From Candidatus Woesearchaeota archaeon (lineage in GTDB: Archaea; Nanobdellota; Nanobdellia; Woesearchaeales; PXDW01), in NCBI GenBank assembly GCA_003564925.1, contig PXDW01000006.1:1-6852 (forward strand): 6,852 nt of DNA. The letters run 5' to 3'. Position 1 is the stretch's first letter. Each line of letters starts with the position of its first letter. The notes under the pieces are model-generated. The model did no database searches. It saw nothing but the letters and a program-made list of their open reading frames with translations, and was not told the origin of the DNA. The translations under genes were made by a program, and so were the position numbers. Positions 1-6,050 of this stretch are shown here, one piece after another.

Positions 1-248
1 TGTCCCATATTTCTCTTGCTTCCGTATTTTGTTCTAAGTTTACTTACACCTATTGGCCCAAGTAGATAAACACTTCTCAAAACAGCAGCAGCCCTTATAT
101 ACCACCAGTCATTTCTTGCAGGAGGTCTTTCTTTATTTACTCCTGTTTTTACAAAAATTGACCAAACAGGAGGTTTTAATTCAGGTATTTTTTTCAGCTC
201 AACAGCTGTTTTTTCAATCATATCGTTCGGATTGACGTTTTGTACCAT
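1..248 (-). CDS. rps19e: Ribosomal protein S19e, 5' part only (runs off left edge)
   Basis: This is an archaeal/eukaryotic-type protein of the small ribosomal subunit (eS19), a structural component of the 30S head with no bacterial homologue. Translating the minus strand from the ATG at 248-246 gives 82 complete codons with no stop before the window edge, so about half of the roughly 150-residue family length is present. The protein opens MVQNVNPNDMIEKTAVELKK and carries the family hallmarks KPPVWSIFVKTG (residues 25-36), KERPP (39-43), DWWYIRAA (47-54) and LRTKYGS (71-77). No in-frame ATG precedes this one in the leader, and another ATG a few bases upstream (255) is out of frame. No Shine-Dalgarno motif is visible. 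A palindromic TATA box lies about 47 bases upstream, implying a leader of about 20 bases. Genes that usually follow it in archaea (PDCD5-like, L39e, L31e, eIF6) would lie left of the window. The family assignment is from recognised motifs and is firm. Confidence 0.95.
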   Translation of the reverse strand, partial: MVQNVNPNDMIEKTAVELKKIPELKPPVWSIFVKTGVNKERPPARNDWWYIRAAAVLRSVYLLGPIGVSKLRTKYGSKRNMG

Positions 249-288
249 TTTTCATCTTTATTTAATCTTTAATCTAGGAAATCCAGCC

Positions 289-300
289 TATTTATAAATA
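289..300 (-). promoter_or_regulatory. Probable TATA box of rps19e
   Basis: The 12-base perfect palindrome tatttataaata matches the archaeal TATA consensus. Its centre lies about 47 bases upstream of the rps19e ATG. With initiation about 25 bases downstream of the TATA centre, the transcript would start near 270 and carry a short leader of about 20 bases. Because it is palindromic it could also be read rightwards, but it sits about 140 bases from the polymerase-like gene, which has nearer candidates. Confidence 0.55.
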
Positions 301-368
301 TTACTATAGAACCTCTAAACCTAAAGAAAAAGTAGAAAGAACTTCTTTATAAAACTTTTGTTATTTTG

Positions 369-411
369 TTTTATATGATAAAAAATCAATTATCAATTAG
401 ATAAATAATTA
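369..411 (+). promoter_or_regulatory. Candidate promoter region of the PolB-like gene
   Basis: Two AT-rich TATA-like candidates precede the ATG at 438. The better sequence match, tttatatgat (369-378), would give a leader of roughly 35-40 bases. The better-placed one, aataatta (404-411), is centred about 30 bases before the ATG and would give a leaderless or nearly leaderless mRNA, as seen for the other genes in the window. Neither is decisive. A short direct repeat of atcaatt (385-391 and 392-398) sits between them. No Shine-Dalgarno motif precedes the ATG. Confidence 0.35.
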
Positions 412-437
412 AAAACCTTTATTCCGTTACTTTCATA

Positions 438-3071
438 ATGGGAGTAGAAACTCTTTTAACAAGACTTGAAGTAACTCCAAAAGGAGAGCTATATGCTGGA
501 TTTAGAAATTTAGGAGGAATCTATTTTCCTGAATGTTTGCACGTTTTTCCCAGCAAGATATTAGGAACAAAAAAAGAAGGAAAAATAAAAAATAACCCTG
601 GAGTTAAAAGTTTAAAAGAGAAGTTAGAAAAAAGTAAGAAGATATATGATTTTAATAAAAATTATGAGCAAAAAAAAATATTAGAAGGAAAGAAAAAATT
701 TAAAAATATAAGATATAAAGATAAATATTGGTACATTCTGCAATGGTATGGTCCTATTTCTTTAAAAAAAGAGTTGCCAGAAGAGTTCATTAAAGGAAAT
801 TATACTAAAGAATCTAGATGGTTATATAGTAATCCGGGAAATATTATTTCTTTAGAAGAGAGATTAGTGGAAATATTACAGAATAAATTAAAGATAGAGA
901 AAGAATTAGAAAGTATAAAAGAAAATATTTCTAAAGGAAAAAGAAAATCAAATACAACAAGGATATGGAATGATTTGGATGATTTTTTTGATAATTACAA
1001 TGGAAAAAATTTTGAAGAAATAAAAGCTAAATCAAAAAAAATAATATCTAATTTAGACAAAAGATTAATAGAAAAAAGAAAAAAGATTTCTGATTTAATA
1101 ATCAAATCTAATAAAGAGTTAAATGATGATATAAAGTTAGTCTACAAAAAAACAAAAAAGAACAAAAGAGAGCACGAGCTAAGAATTGAAAAGAAAGACT
1201 TTAATTTTTTAAAAAATGCAAGAACACCAAATATAGACGAAGTTCTTAACTACAAATGGCTTTTTATGGATATTGAAGAGCCTTTATTCATGAACAAGGA
1301 CAGCAGAATTACATGGGCAGGGATAAAATTTGTTGAAAAAGGAAAAAACATTTCAGAAATTTACACAATCCATGAGATAGGCAAGGAAAAAATTAGTTCT
1401 TATAGGATAAAAAGATTCAATAATGAAGAAGAGCTTATTTCATCATTAACAGAGCGAATAAAAAATCTAAACCCAGATATAGTCTCTACATACAATACAA
1501 GATATGATTTAATAAGGTTGAGAGAAAGTCAAACTGGATTTGAGATAGGTGATAAGGATTCTAATCCGATATATGAAGCAACCCTAAAATTCTTTGAAAG
1601 AATTGGAATAAAAGACAGGCTGGTTATAGACTTCATGAGATGGCAAAAAATTGCAAGGCCTTACGAGATAAATGCAAAGTTAGAAACAGCTGCTGGTTTT
1701 GAAAAAAGCATAAGTTATAAAAAAATAGCAGAGTTAGAAAAAAAATCATTATTGGGAGATACAAAAGCAGCTGAGGTTATTGCAAAATATCTTTCGATAG
1801 ATGTTGATGCCATATACAAAATTTACCAAAATAAAGAATTCAGAATAAATTTAGAAGATGCTTTGTGGGTTTGCAAAAGATATAATATTGGAATAGAGAG
1901 GATTATGCACTCCCTTAATTCTTTTAATAATTTTCAAGAATACCTTTATTTCAAAAATTTAGGGATCTTCAGAGAAAATGTTCCGCCCAACTTAAGAACC
2001 AAAAAAATGCAGGCAAAAAAAGGAAGAGCAAAAGAGGTTTATAAAAAAAATTTGCATAATTTAATAAAACAGGAAGAAAAAAAAGGGTTTTCAAAACATG
2101 TTTACAAAGCAGCTATTCCTACTCCTATTTTTCTCCAAGAAGCTATGATGAGAAGATTTCCTGAAATAAAAGACTTATATGACTATTCAGAAAAGCATAG
2201 GAATGACAAGAAGAGATATTTCTTCCTGAATCAGGTACTCTTGGCTGCCTGTGATTTTTTGGTGACAGATTATGGATTTTCAATGATTGAGCATAAAAAA
2301 CTTGAAAGAATAAAAAAACAAAAAAAAGACTTAAAAAAGATTAAGAAACAAGAAAATAAAGTTAAAAAAGTTGATGCTCGTATTTTTGGAAATTATGAAA
2401 TATCTATAAATAATATTGAAAATTTAATACGTAGAGATATAAACAAAATTAATGGATTTTTGGAAAAAAATAAATTAAAGGTTGTAGCAAAGGAAGGTTA
2501 TTATGTTTATTTAACTGGTAACAAAAAAGCTTTAAAAAAAGAAGATGCTCCTCTTATACTTGTAGATGAGATTGAAAGATTATATAATGCTGATAATGTG
2601 TATTATAAAAAATTTGGCTTTATTTCAAACCTAAAAAACAAAGATAATGGAGATTATCATTTATGTAAACTTGAAATGAAAATGTTTAATGAGGTTATTG
2701 AAAATTTGCTTTTTGAAAAAAAAACAGAAGCAAAAAATTTGTTAAAAAATTGCTTTGATATGATAAAAGAAAAAAAAGTTCCCAAACATGAATTGCTTTA
2801 TTATAATAAAAACAAAAAAAGATATTTTGCTTATACAACTGATTCAAATCTGAAAACAGGAAAAACACATTTTGTTTTAGATGACAAAATCAATAAAGAA
2901 TTAAAAATTTTTTTTGACGAAGAAAGAAATATGAGGTATTATATTGGTTCAGAAAGAAAAAATGATGTCCAAATTTACATTATAGAAAATTTTGAAGATC
3001 TTAATATTGATTATTCAAAATATGAAAAAAGACTCAAAAAGAAAGGAGATCTTATTTTTAATAAAACTTAA
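438..3071 (+). CDS. Family B DNA polymerase homologue: exonuclease motifs intact, polymerase motifs apparently lost
   Basis: The middle of this 877-residue protein is a DnaQ-like 3'-5' exonuclease domain of the family B polymerase type. Exo I is the D278-I-E280 motif in WLFMDIE. Exo II is NPDIVSTYNTRYDL, with N353 and D357. Exo III is Y451-L-S-I-D455. The linking segment RLVIDFMRWQKIARPYEI also fits the family. Downstream, residues 663-695 resemble the palm strand that normally carries motif C, but the YxDTDS signature reads AKEGYY (684-689), so both metal-binding aspartates are missing. I find no DxxSLYPSI (motif A) or KxxxNSxYG (motif B). Residues 767-797 resemble the thumb (IKEKKVPKHELLYYNKNKK). 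The first 260 residues are lysine-rich, with predicted coiled coil (about 55-90, 138-255), unlike a normal PolB N-terminus. The length is normal for the family, so this is remodelling rather than truncation. A DNA-binding nuclease or structural replisome/repair role is inference. The start is the first in-frame ATG after a stop at 402-404. Confidence 0.85.
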   Translation: MGVETLLTRLEVTPKGELYAGFRNLGGIYFPECLHVFPSKILGTKKEGKIKNNPGVKSLKEKLEKSKKIYDFNKNYEQKKILEGKKKFKNIRYKDKYWYILQWYGPISLKKELPEEFIKGNYTKESRWLYSNPGNIISLEERLVEILQNKLKIEKELESIKENISKGKRKSNTTRIWNDLDDFFDNYNGKNFEEIKAKSKKIISNLDKRLIEKRKKISDLIIKSNKELNDDIKLVYKKTKKNKREHELRIEKKDFNFLKNARTPNIDEVLNYKWLFMDIEEPLFMNKDSRITWAGIKFVEKGKNISEIYTIHEIGKEKISSYRIKRFNNEEELISSLTERIKNLNPDIVSTYNTRYDLIRLRESQTGFEIGDKDSNPIYEATLKFFERIGIKDRLVIDFMRWQKIARPYEINAKLETAAGFEKSISYKKIAELEKKSLLGDTKAAEVIAKYLSIDVDAIYKIYQNKEFRINLEDALWVCKRYNIGIERIMHSLNSFNNFQEYLYFKNLGIFRENVPPNLRTKKMQAKKGRAKEVYKKNLHNLIKQEEKKGFSKHVYKAAIPTPIFLQEAMMRRFPEIKDLYDYSEKHRNDKKRYFFLNQVLLAACDFLVTDYGFSMIEHKKLERIKKQKKDLKKIKKQENKVKKVDARIFGNYEISINNIENLIRRDINKINGFLEKNKLKVVAKEGYYVYLTGNKKALKKEDAPLILVDEIERLYNADNVYYKKFGFISNLKNKDNGDYHLCKLEMKMFNEVIENLLFEKKTEAKNLLKNCFDMIKEKKVPKHELLYYNKNKKRYFAYTTDSNLKTGKTHFVLDDKINKELKIFFDEERNMRYYIGSERKNDVQIYIIENFEDLNIDYSKYEKRLKKKGDLIFNKT

Positions 3072-3086
3072 GGAAAGATTTAAATA
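3072..3086 (+). promoter_or_regulatory. Promoter (BRE + TATA) of the lipoprotein-like gene
   Basis: The sequence ggaaag followed by tttaaata (TATA at 3079-3086) is a good archaeal BRE-TATA pair. The TATA centre is about 27 bases upstream of the ATG at 3109, which predicts a leaderless mRNA. It starts directly after the stop codon of the PolB-like gene, so this gene need not depend on read-through. Confidence 0.7.
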
Positions 3087-3108
3087 GGTAAAAAATAATA
3101 TTTCCTTT

Positions 3109-3411
3109 ATGAAAAGAATAATACTTTTTTTATCTTTATTATCGATTTTATCTTTTAATATCGGATGTGGCATTCAGGGTGAAGAAGCCATTGAAATAGC
3201 TGAAGAGGCTGTACAAAAAGAGATAAATGAGCCAAATTCTTATATTAAAGCATCCGAAGCAATACAAAATAGAGGTATTTGGGATATAATTGTGAATGTA
3301 ACTATATTTGATGGTCCAACTACTATAGATGGTCATTATCTTGTTAGAGTAGATCCAGATGGAGAAATAATAAAACTAGAGCTAAAGAAAATGGGTAATT
3401 TTCAGACCTAA
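3109..3411 (+). CDS. Small secreted, lipoprotein-like protein, possibly PepSY-type
   Basis: This 100-residue protein has an N-terminal signal peptide: basic MKR, a hydrophobic stretch IILFLSLLSILSFNI (residues 4-18), then G19-C20. The cysteine suggests lipid anchoring, although the box NIGC departs from the usual [LVI][AST][GA]C at its first position. The mature part of about 80 residues begins with a helix EEAIEIAEEAVQKEI (25-39). It continues into WDIIVNVTIF (58-67) and YLVRVDPDGEIIKLEL (77-92). This helix-then-sheet pattern, with a closing 'vDpdGeI' strand, resembles PepSY domains, but similarity is weak and I infer it only from pattern. It would sit on the outer face of the membrane. It has its own TATA box and is followed tail-to-tail by ftsY, with the two stop codons overlapping by four bases. 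Function is unknown; the gene itself is well supported by start, promoter and signal peptide. Confidence 0.7.
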   Translation: MKRIILFLSLLSILSFNIGCGIQGEEAIEIAEEAVQKEINEPNSYIKASEAIQNRGIWDIIVNVTIFDGPTTIDGHYLVRVDPDGEIIKLELKKMGNFQT

Positions 3412-4739
3412 AGACTTAGGCCTTCAATTACAATATTAGAATCAAATTCTTTTATGTCAGAATAAGATTGTCCTGTTCCAACATATAATATTGGTTTTTT
3501 AGTTATATAACTTACTGACATAAATGCTCCCCCTTTCTCATCAACATCTGTTTTTGACAATATTATTCCATCGATTCCTACTGCATCATTAAATGCTTTT
3601 GCCTGATCAACTGCATCATTTCCAGTCAATGAATCTCCTACAAAAACAACAAAATCAGGATTTGATATTCTCATTACTTTTTTAAGCTCATCCATTAGAT
3701 TGATATTTGCATCGCTTCTTCCCGCAGTATCTATAAGGACAACATCATGGTTTTTTGCTTTGGCATGCTGTATGGCATCATAAGCAACAGCTGCAGCATC
3801 CGAACCATAGCCATGCTTTATTAATTTTACATCAAGCTTTTTTGCATGTATCTCAAGCTGTTGTATAGCTGCAGCCCTAAAAGTATCGCAAGCGGCAATC
3901 ACAGGCTTTAAATTATTCTTTAAGCATAAATTTGCAAACTTTACCATGTTTGTTGTTTTTCCGGATCCATTCACTCCGACAAAAATTATAACAAAAGGTT
4001 TCTTATTCAATTTTATCTCATTTATTAAATCAATTTTCTCAACATCAAATAAAGCGCTTATCGAATCACGCAAAGAAGATATTATTATGGAATTAAGTTT
4101 GCCTTTTTGAAGCTTGTCTTTTGTTAATTTTTCTTTTAAGTCATATTTTATTTTTTCTATGACCTCAAGAGCAACATTGTTTTCAAGCATTGCTACCTCA
4201 AAATCCCAAAACAATTCATCAAATTTATCTTCTGAAAGACTTATTTTTGTAAAGGTTTCTCCAACTCTTTGAAAAAAACCTTTTTTGTCTTTTTCAGTGT
4301 CCAATGGTTTCTCTGTTATTTCTTCTTTCTTTTCTTCTTTAGAATGTCCAACTCCTTCTTCTTTTTCTATATGTTCTTGAGACTCTTCTTTAATATCTTC
4401 TTTCTTATGAAATATTCCCTGAAAAAATCCTTTCTTTTTTTCCTTATCTTTTCCTAGATCTTTTTTTTCTATCTCTTCTTTTTTCTCCTCTTTTTTTTTC
4501 TCTGCTTCCTTTTTATCTTCTGCTTTTTCCTGCTTAGGCTCTTCTTTATCCTCTTTTTTTTTATATTCTTTTTTTGGTTTAATTAATTCCTCTTTTTTTA
4601 TCTTTTGAGTAGATTTTTTTTCTTTCTGTTTTTGTTCTTTGGATATTTTTTCTGGAGGCTCCTCAATAGCTTCTTCCTCTGCTTTTTTAGAAAAAACATT
4701 TACAGCGTCCTTCAGCTTTTCTTTTAAGAACTTAAACAT
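3408..4739 (-). CDS. ftsY: Signal recognition particle receptor FtsY
   Basis: FtsY is the SRP-receptor GTPase that docks SRP-ribosome complexes at the cytoplasmic membrane. The 443-residue protein has a long K/E-rich acidic-basic A region (1 to about 150), a helical N domain (about 155-240) and an SRP-type G domain (245-443). G motifs are GVNGSGKTT (255-263), DTFRAAA (285-291), DTAGR (337-341), SKTD (395-398, normally TKxD) and GTGQ (421-424, normally GVGE/GVGQ). The protein ends IVIEGLSL. The N-terminus MFKFLKEKLKDAVNVFSKK could form an amphipathic membrane-binding helix. The motif KKGFFQ occurs twice (102-107 and 152-157), the second just before the N domain, where bacterial FtsY also has a lipid-binding helix. 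The gene follows pfdA by 32 bases, a pairing common in archaea, but has its own TATA box 27 bases before the ATG and no Shine-Dalgarno site. The atypical G4 and G5 residues are conservative, so an active GTPase is expected. Confidence 0.97.
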   Translation of the reverse strand: MFKFLKEKLKDAVNVFSKKAEEEAIEEPPEKISKEQKQKEKKSTQKIKKEELIKPKKEYKKKEDKEEPKQEKAEDKKEAEKKKEEKKEEIEKKDLGKDKEKKKGFFQGIFHKKEDIKEESQEHIEKEEGVGHSKEEKKEEITEKPLDTEKDKKGFFQRVGETFTKISLSEDKFDELFWDFEVAMLENNVALEVIEKIKYDLKEKLTKDKLQKGKLNSIIISSLRDSISALFDVEKIDLINEIKLNKKPFVIIFVGVNGSGKTTNMVKFANLCLKNNLKPVIAACDTFRAAAIQQLEIHAKKLDVKLIKHGYGSDAAAVAYDAIQHAKAKNHDVVLIDTAGRSDANINLMDELKKVMRISNPDFVVFVGDSLTGNDAVDQAKAFNDAVGIDGIILSKTDVDEKGGAFMSVSYITKKPILYVGTGQSYSDIKEFDSNIVIEGLSL

Positions 4740-4760
4740 AATTTTTTAGAAAAAGAGTAT

Positions 4761-4770
4761 ATTTTATAAA
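4761..4770 (-). promoter_or_regulatory. TATA box of ftsY
   Basis: Read on the minus strand the sequence is tttataaaat, centred about 27 bases upstream of the ftsY ATG (4739-4737). This spacing predicts a leaderless ftsY mRNA that is independent of pfdA. The short gap between the TATA box and the gene also contains a minus-strand T5 run (4751-4754 region) that could help end the pfdA transcript. Confidence 0.65.
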
Positions 4771-4771
4771 T

Positions 4772-5170
4772 TTATTCTTTAGTTCTCATCAATGATTGGC
4801 GTATCTCATCTATTTTCAACGTTATCTTATTCAATTGTTTAGATGTCTCGTCCCTATATTTCTCTAATTCATTGCATTGCTCATCCAAAAGAGATTTTGT
4901 TTCAGAAACTGACTTCTTAACTAAGGTGTTTGCTCCGACGTTAACAAAAAGCATTTTATTATCTGTTATTTCGCCTTTAGCAAATATTCCATTGGCCAAA
5001 GCTATTAAAGACTCTGAATTTTTCTTAAGATTTGAAAACTCATCTAAATTGCTTTTTATAAAATCTATTTCAGCTAACTGCTGGTCTATTGTCTGTAGAT
5101 TATTTTGAACAGAAGATAAATCTTGCTCAAGAATCTGCATTTCGATAATTTTATTTTGCCTTTCTGACAT
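4772..5170 (-). CDS. pfdA: Prefoldin alpha subunit
   Basis: Prefoldin alpha is one of the two subunits of the archaeal hexameric jellyfish-shaped chaperone (alpha2 beta4), which captures unfolded proteins in the cytosol and hands them to the thermosome. The 132-residue protein has the alpha-class layout. An N-terminal coiled coil (about 1-52, QNKIIEMQILEQDLSSVQNNL) is followed by a beta-hairpin region (55-86: LIALANGIFAKGEITDNK, then LFVNVGANTLVKKS). A second coiled coil runs from 87 to 130. The hairpin VNVGANTLVKK matches the family pattern 'V.lG.g..vEk'. The length is slightly below the usual 140-150. Its position next to ftsY is a known archaeal arrangement, but the ribosomal protein L18Ae gene that often precedes it is absent here; scpA takes that place. 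Its ATG is at 5170-5168 with a TATA box about 25 bases upstream and no Shine-Dalgarno motif. Confidence 0.9.
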   Translation of the reverse strand: MSERQNKIIEMQILEQDLSSVQNNLQTIDQQLAEIDFIKSNLDEFSNLKKNSESLIALANGIFAKGEITDNKMLFVNVGANTLVKKSVSETKSLLDEQCNELEKYRDETSKQLNKITLKIDEIRQSLMRTKE

Positions 5171-5178
5171 AAAAAAAA
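5171..5178 (-). terminator. Oligo-T run, possible scpA terminator
   Basis: The minus strand reads eight consecutive T immediately before the pfdA ATG and about 30 bases after the scpA stop. Archaeal RNA polymerase often terminates at such T runs without a hairpin. It lies downstream of the pfdA TATA box and just upstream of the predicted pfdA start site, so it could end scpA transcripts without blocking pfdA initiation. No stem-loop precedes it. Confidence 0.35.
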
Positions 5179-5190
5179 GAAAATTTGAAA

Positions 5191-5200
5191 GATATATAAA
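5191..5200 (-). promoter_or_regulatory. TATA box of pfdA
   Basis: On the minus strand this reads tttatatatc, centred about 25 bases upstream of the pfdA start codon and only about eight bases past the scpA stop. The spacing predicts a leaderless mRNA. Confidence 0.65.
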
Positions 5201-5207
5201 TCTTTGC

Positions 5208-5936
5208 TTAAGCAGCCATATTCTTTAAAAGCTTTATCTCGATTTCAGAGAAATGTTTTTCCTGCATAATATCAATTTTCCTTTGATTATCAAGATGTAG
5301 TAAAGGAATAAAAGTCAAAACCTTATCTTCTTTTGTTTCCGAAGGCAACAATTGATTAAAAGTAAGTTTATTGTTATTTTTCTTAAAAAAAGTTGTAATT
5401 TTACTATATACATCTTTTATTACTATGCTTATATCCAAGGATTTCTGAGGTATTTCTACGATTGGGGCGCTTGCTTTATTTATCTCTCTCCTGTTTTGAA
5501 CTTCGATTGCTTTTTCAAGGGCATTAACCAAGTCATAAACAGAAATCTTTCTTTTTCTTGGCTGCGGAGTTCTAGGCATTAAAGGCTTTATATCTTGCTG
5601 TTCTTTTAAATCTTGATCATAACTTCCAAGTTCTTCAAAAAAGGCATCTTCATCCATCTGCTGAGAAGCGATCAGGCTGTCAAATGCATTTATATCATGA
5701 ACCAAAAGTCTGTTAGATTTAATTTTCAAGAGAAGCGCAGAGGCTAAGACAACCTTTCCCGATATTCTAAAATCCATCTCTTTTAGCTGTTTTAAAGTAT
5801 CTATATATTTATGAGCTATTAATGAAATATCAACATCCCAAGGGTTCATTTGCTCAGAATTTACAAGATCATAGATAATATTCTGCCAAGTTATCTCATC
5901 TTCATTGAATAAAAGGCTAAATATTTTCTCTTGCAT
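5208..5936 (-). CDS. scpA: Segregation and condensation protein A (kleisin ScpA)
   Basis: ScpA is the kleisin that bridges the SMC heads and, with ScpB, forms the SMC condensin complex that organises and separates chromosomes. The 242-residue length is normal. The N-terminal helical domain carries the family signature NPWDVDISLIAHKYIDTLKQ (31-50), followed by GKVVLASALLLKIKSNRLL (60-78), which matches the 'A..Ll.iKSr.LL' motif. A variable linker (about 85-160) includes the basic segment PRTPQPRKRKI. The C-terminal winged helix is at about 185-242, with LTFNQLLPSETKEDKVLTFI (191-210) then PLLHLDNQRKIDIMQEKHFSEIEI (211-234), matching the family's 'tF..ll.....e.v.tFlalLeL...' pattern and the QxxxFxxIxI ending. 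In many archaea scpA sits beside smc; here neither smc nor scpB is in the window. The gene is first of three leftward genes and has its own TATA box. The ATG at 5936 is supported by the promoter spacing. Confidence 0.93.
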   Translation of the reverse strand: MQEKIFSLLFNEDEITWQNIIYDLVNSEQMNPWDVDISLIAHKYIDTLKQLKEMDFRISGKVVLASALLLKIKSNRLLVHDINAFDSLIASQQMDEDAFFEELGSYDQDLKEQQDIKPLMPRTPQPRKRKISVYDLVNALEKAIEVQNRREINKASAPIVEIPQKSLDISIVIKDVYSKITTFFKKNNNKLTFNQLLPSETKEDKVLTFIPLLHLDNQRKIDIMQEKHFSEIEIKLLKNMAA

Positions 5937-5960
5937 AAGGATATATAAAAGTGTATACTG

Positions 5961-5970
5961 GTATATAAAG
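5961..5970 (-). promoter_or_regulatory. TATA box of scpA
   Basis: On the minus strand this reads ctttatatac, centred about 29 bases before the scpA ATG, giving a leaderless or nearly leaderless transcript. A second TATA-like string (5941-5950) is too close to the start codon to serve. Confidence 0.6.
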
Positions 5971-6004
5971 CTATCGATTATTATATATAATCAATTATAT
6001 ATAT

Positions 6005-6042
6005 AAATTACAACAATTAAATTTATATATAAATTGTAATTT
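6005..6042. repeat. Inverted repeat spanning the divergent promoter region
   Basis: A perfect 9-base inverted repeat, aaattacaa (6005-6013) and ttgtaattt (6034-6042), flanks the TATA box of the rightward orphan gene with a 20-base spacer. The same stretch contains a direct repeat of tatatataaatt (5998-6009 and 6024-6035). It could be an operator for a dimeric regulator acting on the orphan gene, and possibly on scpA. In such AT-rich sequence chance is a real alternative. Confidence 0.45.
6022..6029 (+). promoter_or_regulatory. TATA box of the 108-residue orphan gene
   Basis: The sequence tttatata is centred about 25 bases upstream of the ATG at 6051, predicting a leaderless mRNA. It lies inside the 9-base inverted repeat arms. 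Confidence 0.6.
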
Positions 6043-6050
6043 GAGCAAAT

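Noticed and set aside
53..235. Plus-strand open frame of 60 codons at the left end
   Set aside because: It lies entirely antisense to the clearly recognisable S19e reading frame.
2829..2848. The string YTTDS (residues 799-803) in the PolB-like protein as a possible motif C
   Set aside because: It lies after the thumb-like VPKHELL segment, lacks the first aspartate of YxDTDS, and is not preceded by the palm strand; probably chance.
3148..3336. Minus-strand frame of 62 codons opposite the lipoprotein gene
   Set aside because: The plus-strand gene has a signal peptide and a strong BRE/TATA; the minus frame has no promoter or recognisable features.
3407..3420. Hairpin cctaa-agac-ttagg as an intrinsic terminator
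   Set aside because: The stem is only five AT-rich pairs and no T run follows on either strand, so terminator function is unsupported.
4269..4457. Plus-strand phenylalanine-rich frame resembling a membrane protein
   Set aside because: It is the complement of the lysine/glutamate-rich A region of ftsY; poly-AAA/GAA codons read backwards give TTT/TTC.
5998..6035. The repeated tatatataaatt units as a CRISPR or replication-origin repeat
   Set aside because: There are only two copies, no spacers, and the repeats are simple AT sequence around promoters; no origin-binding boxes or cdc6 gene nearby.
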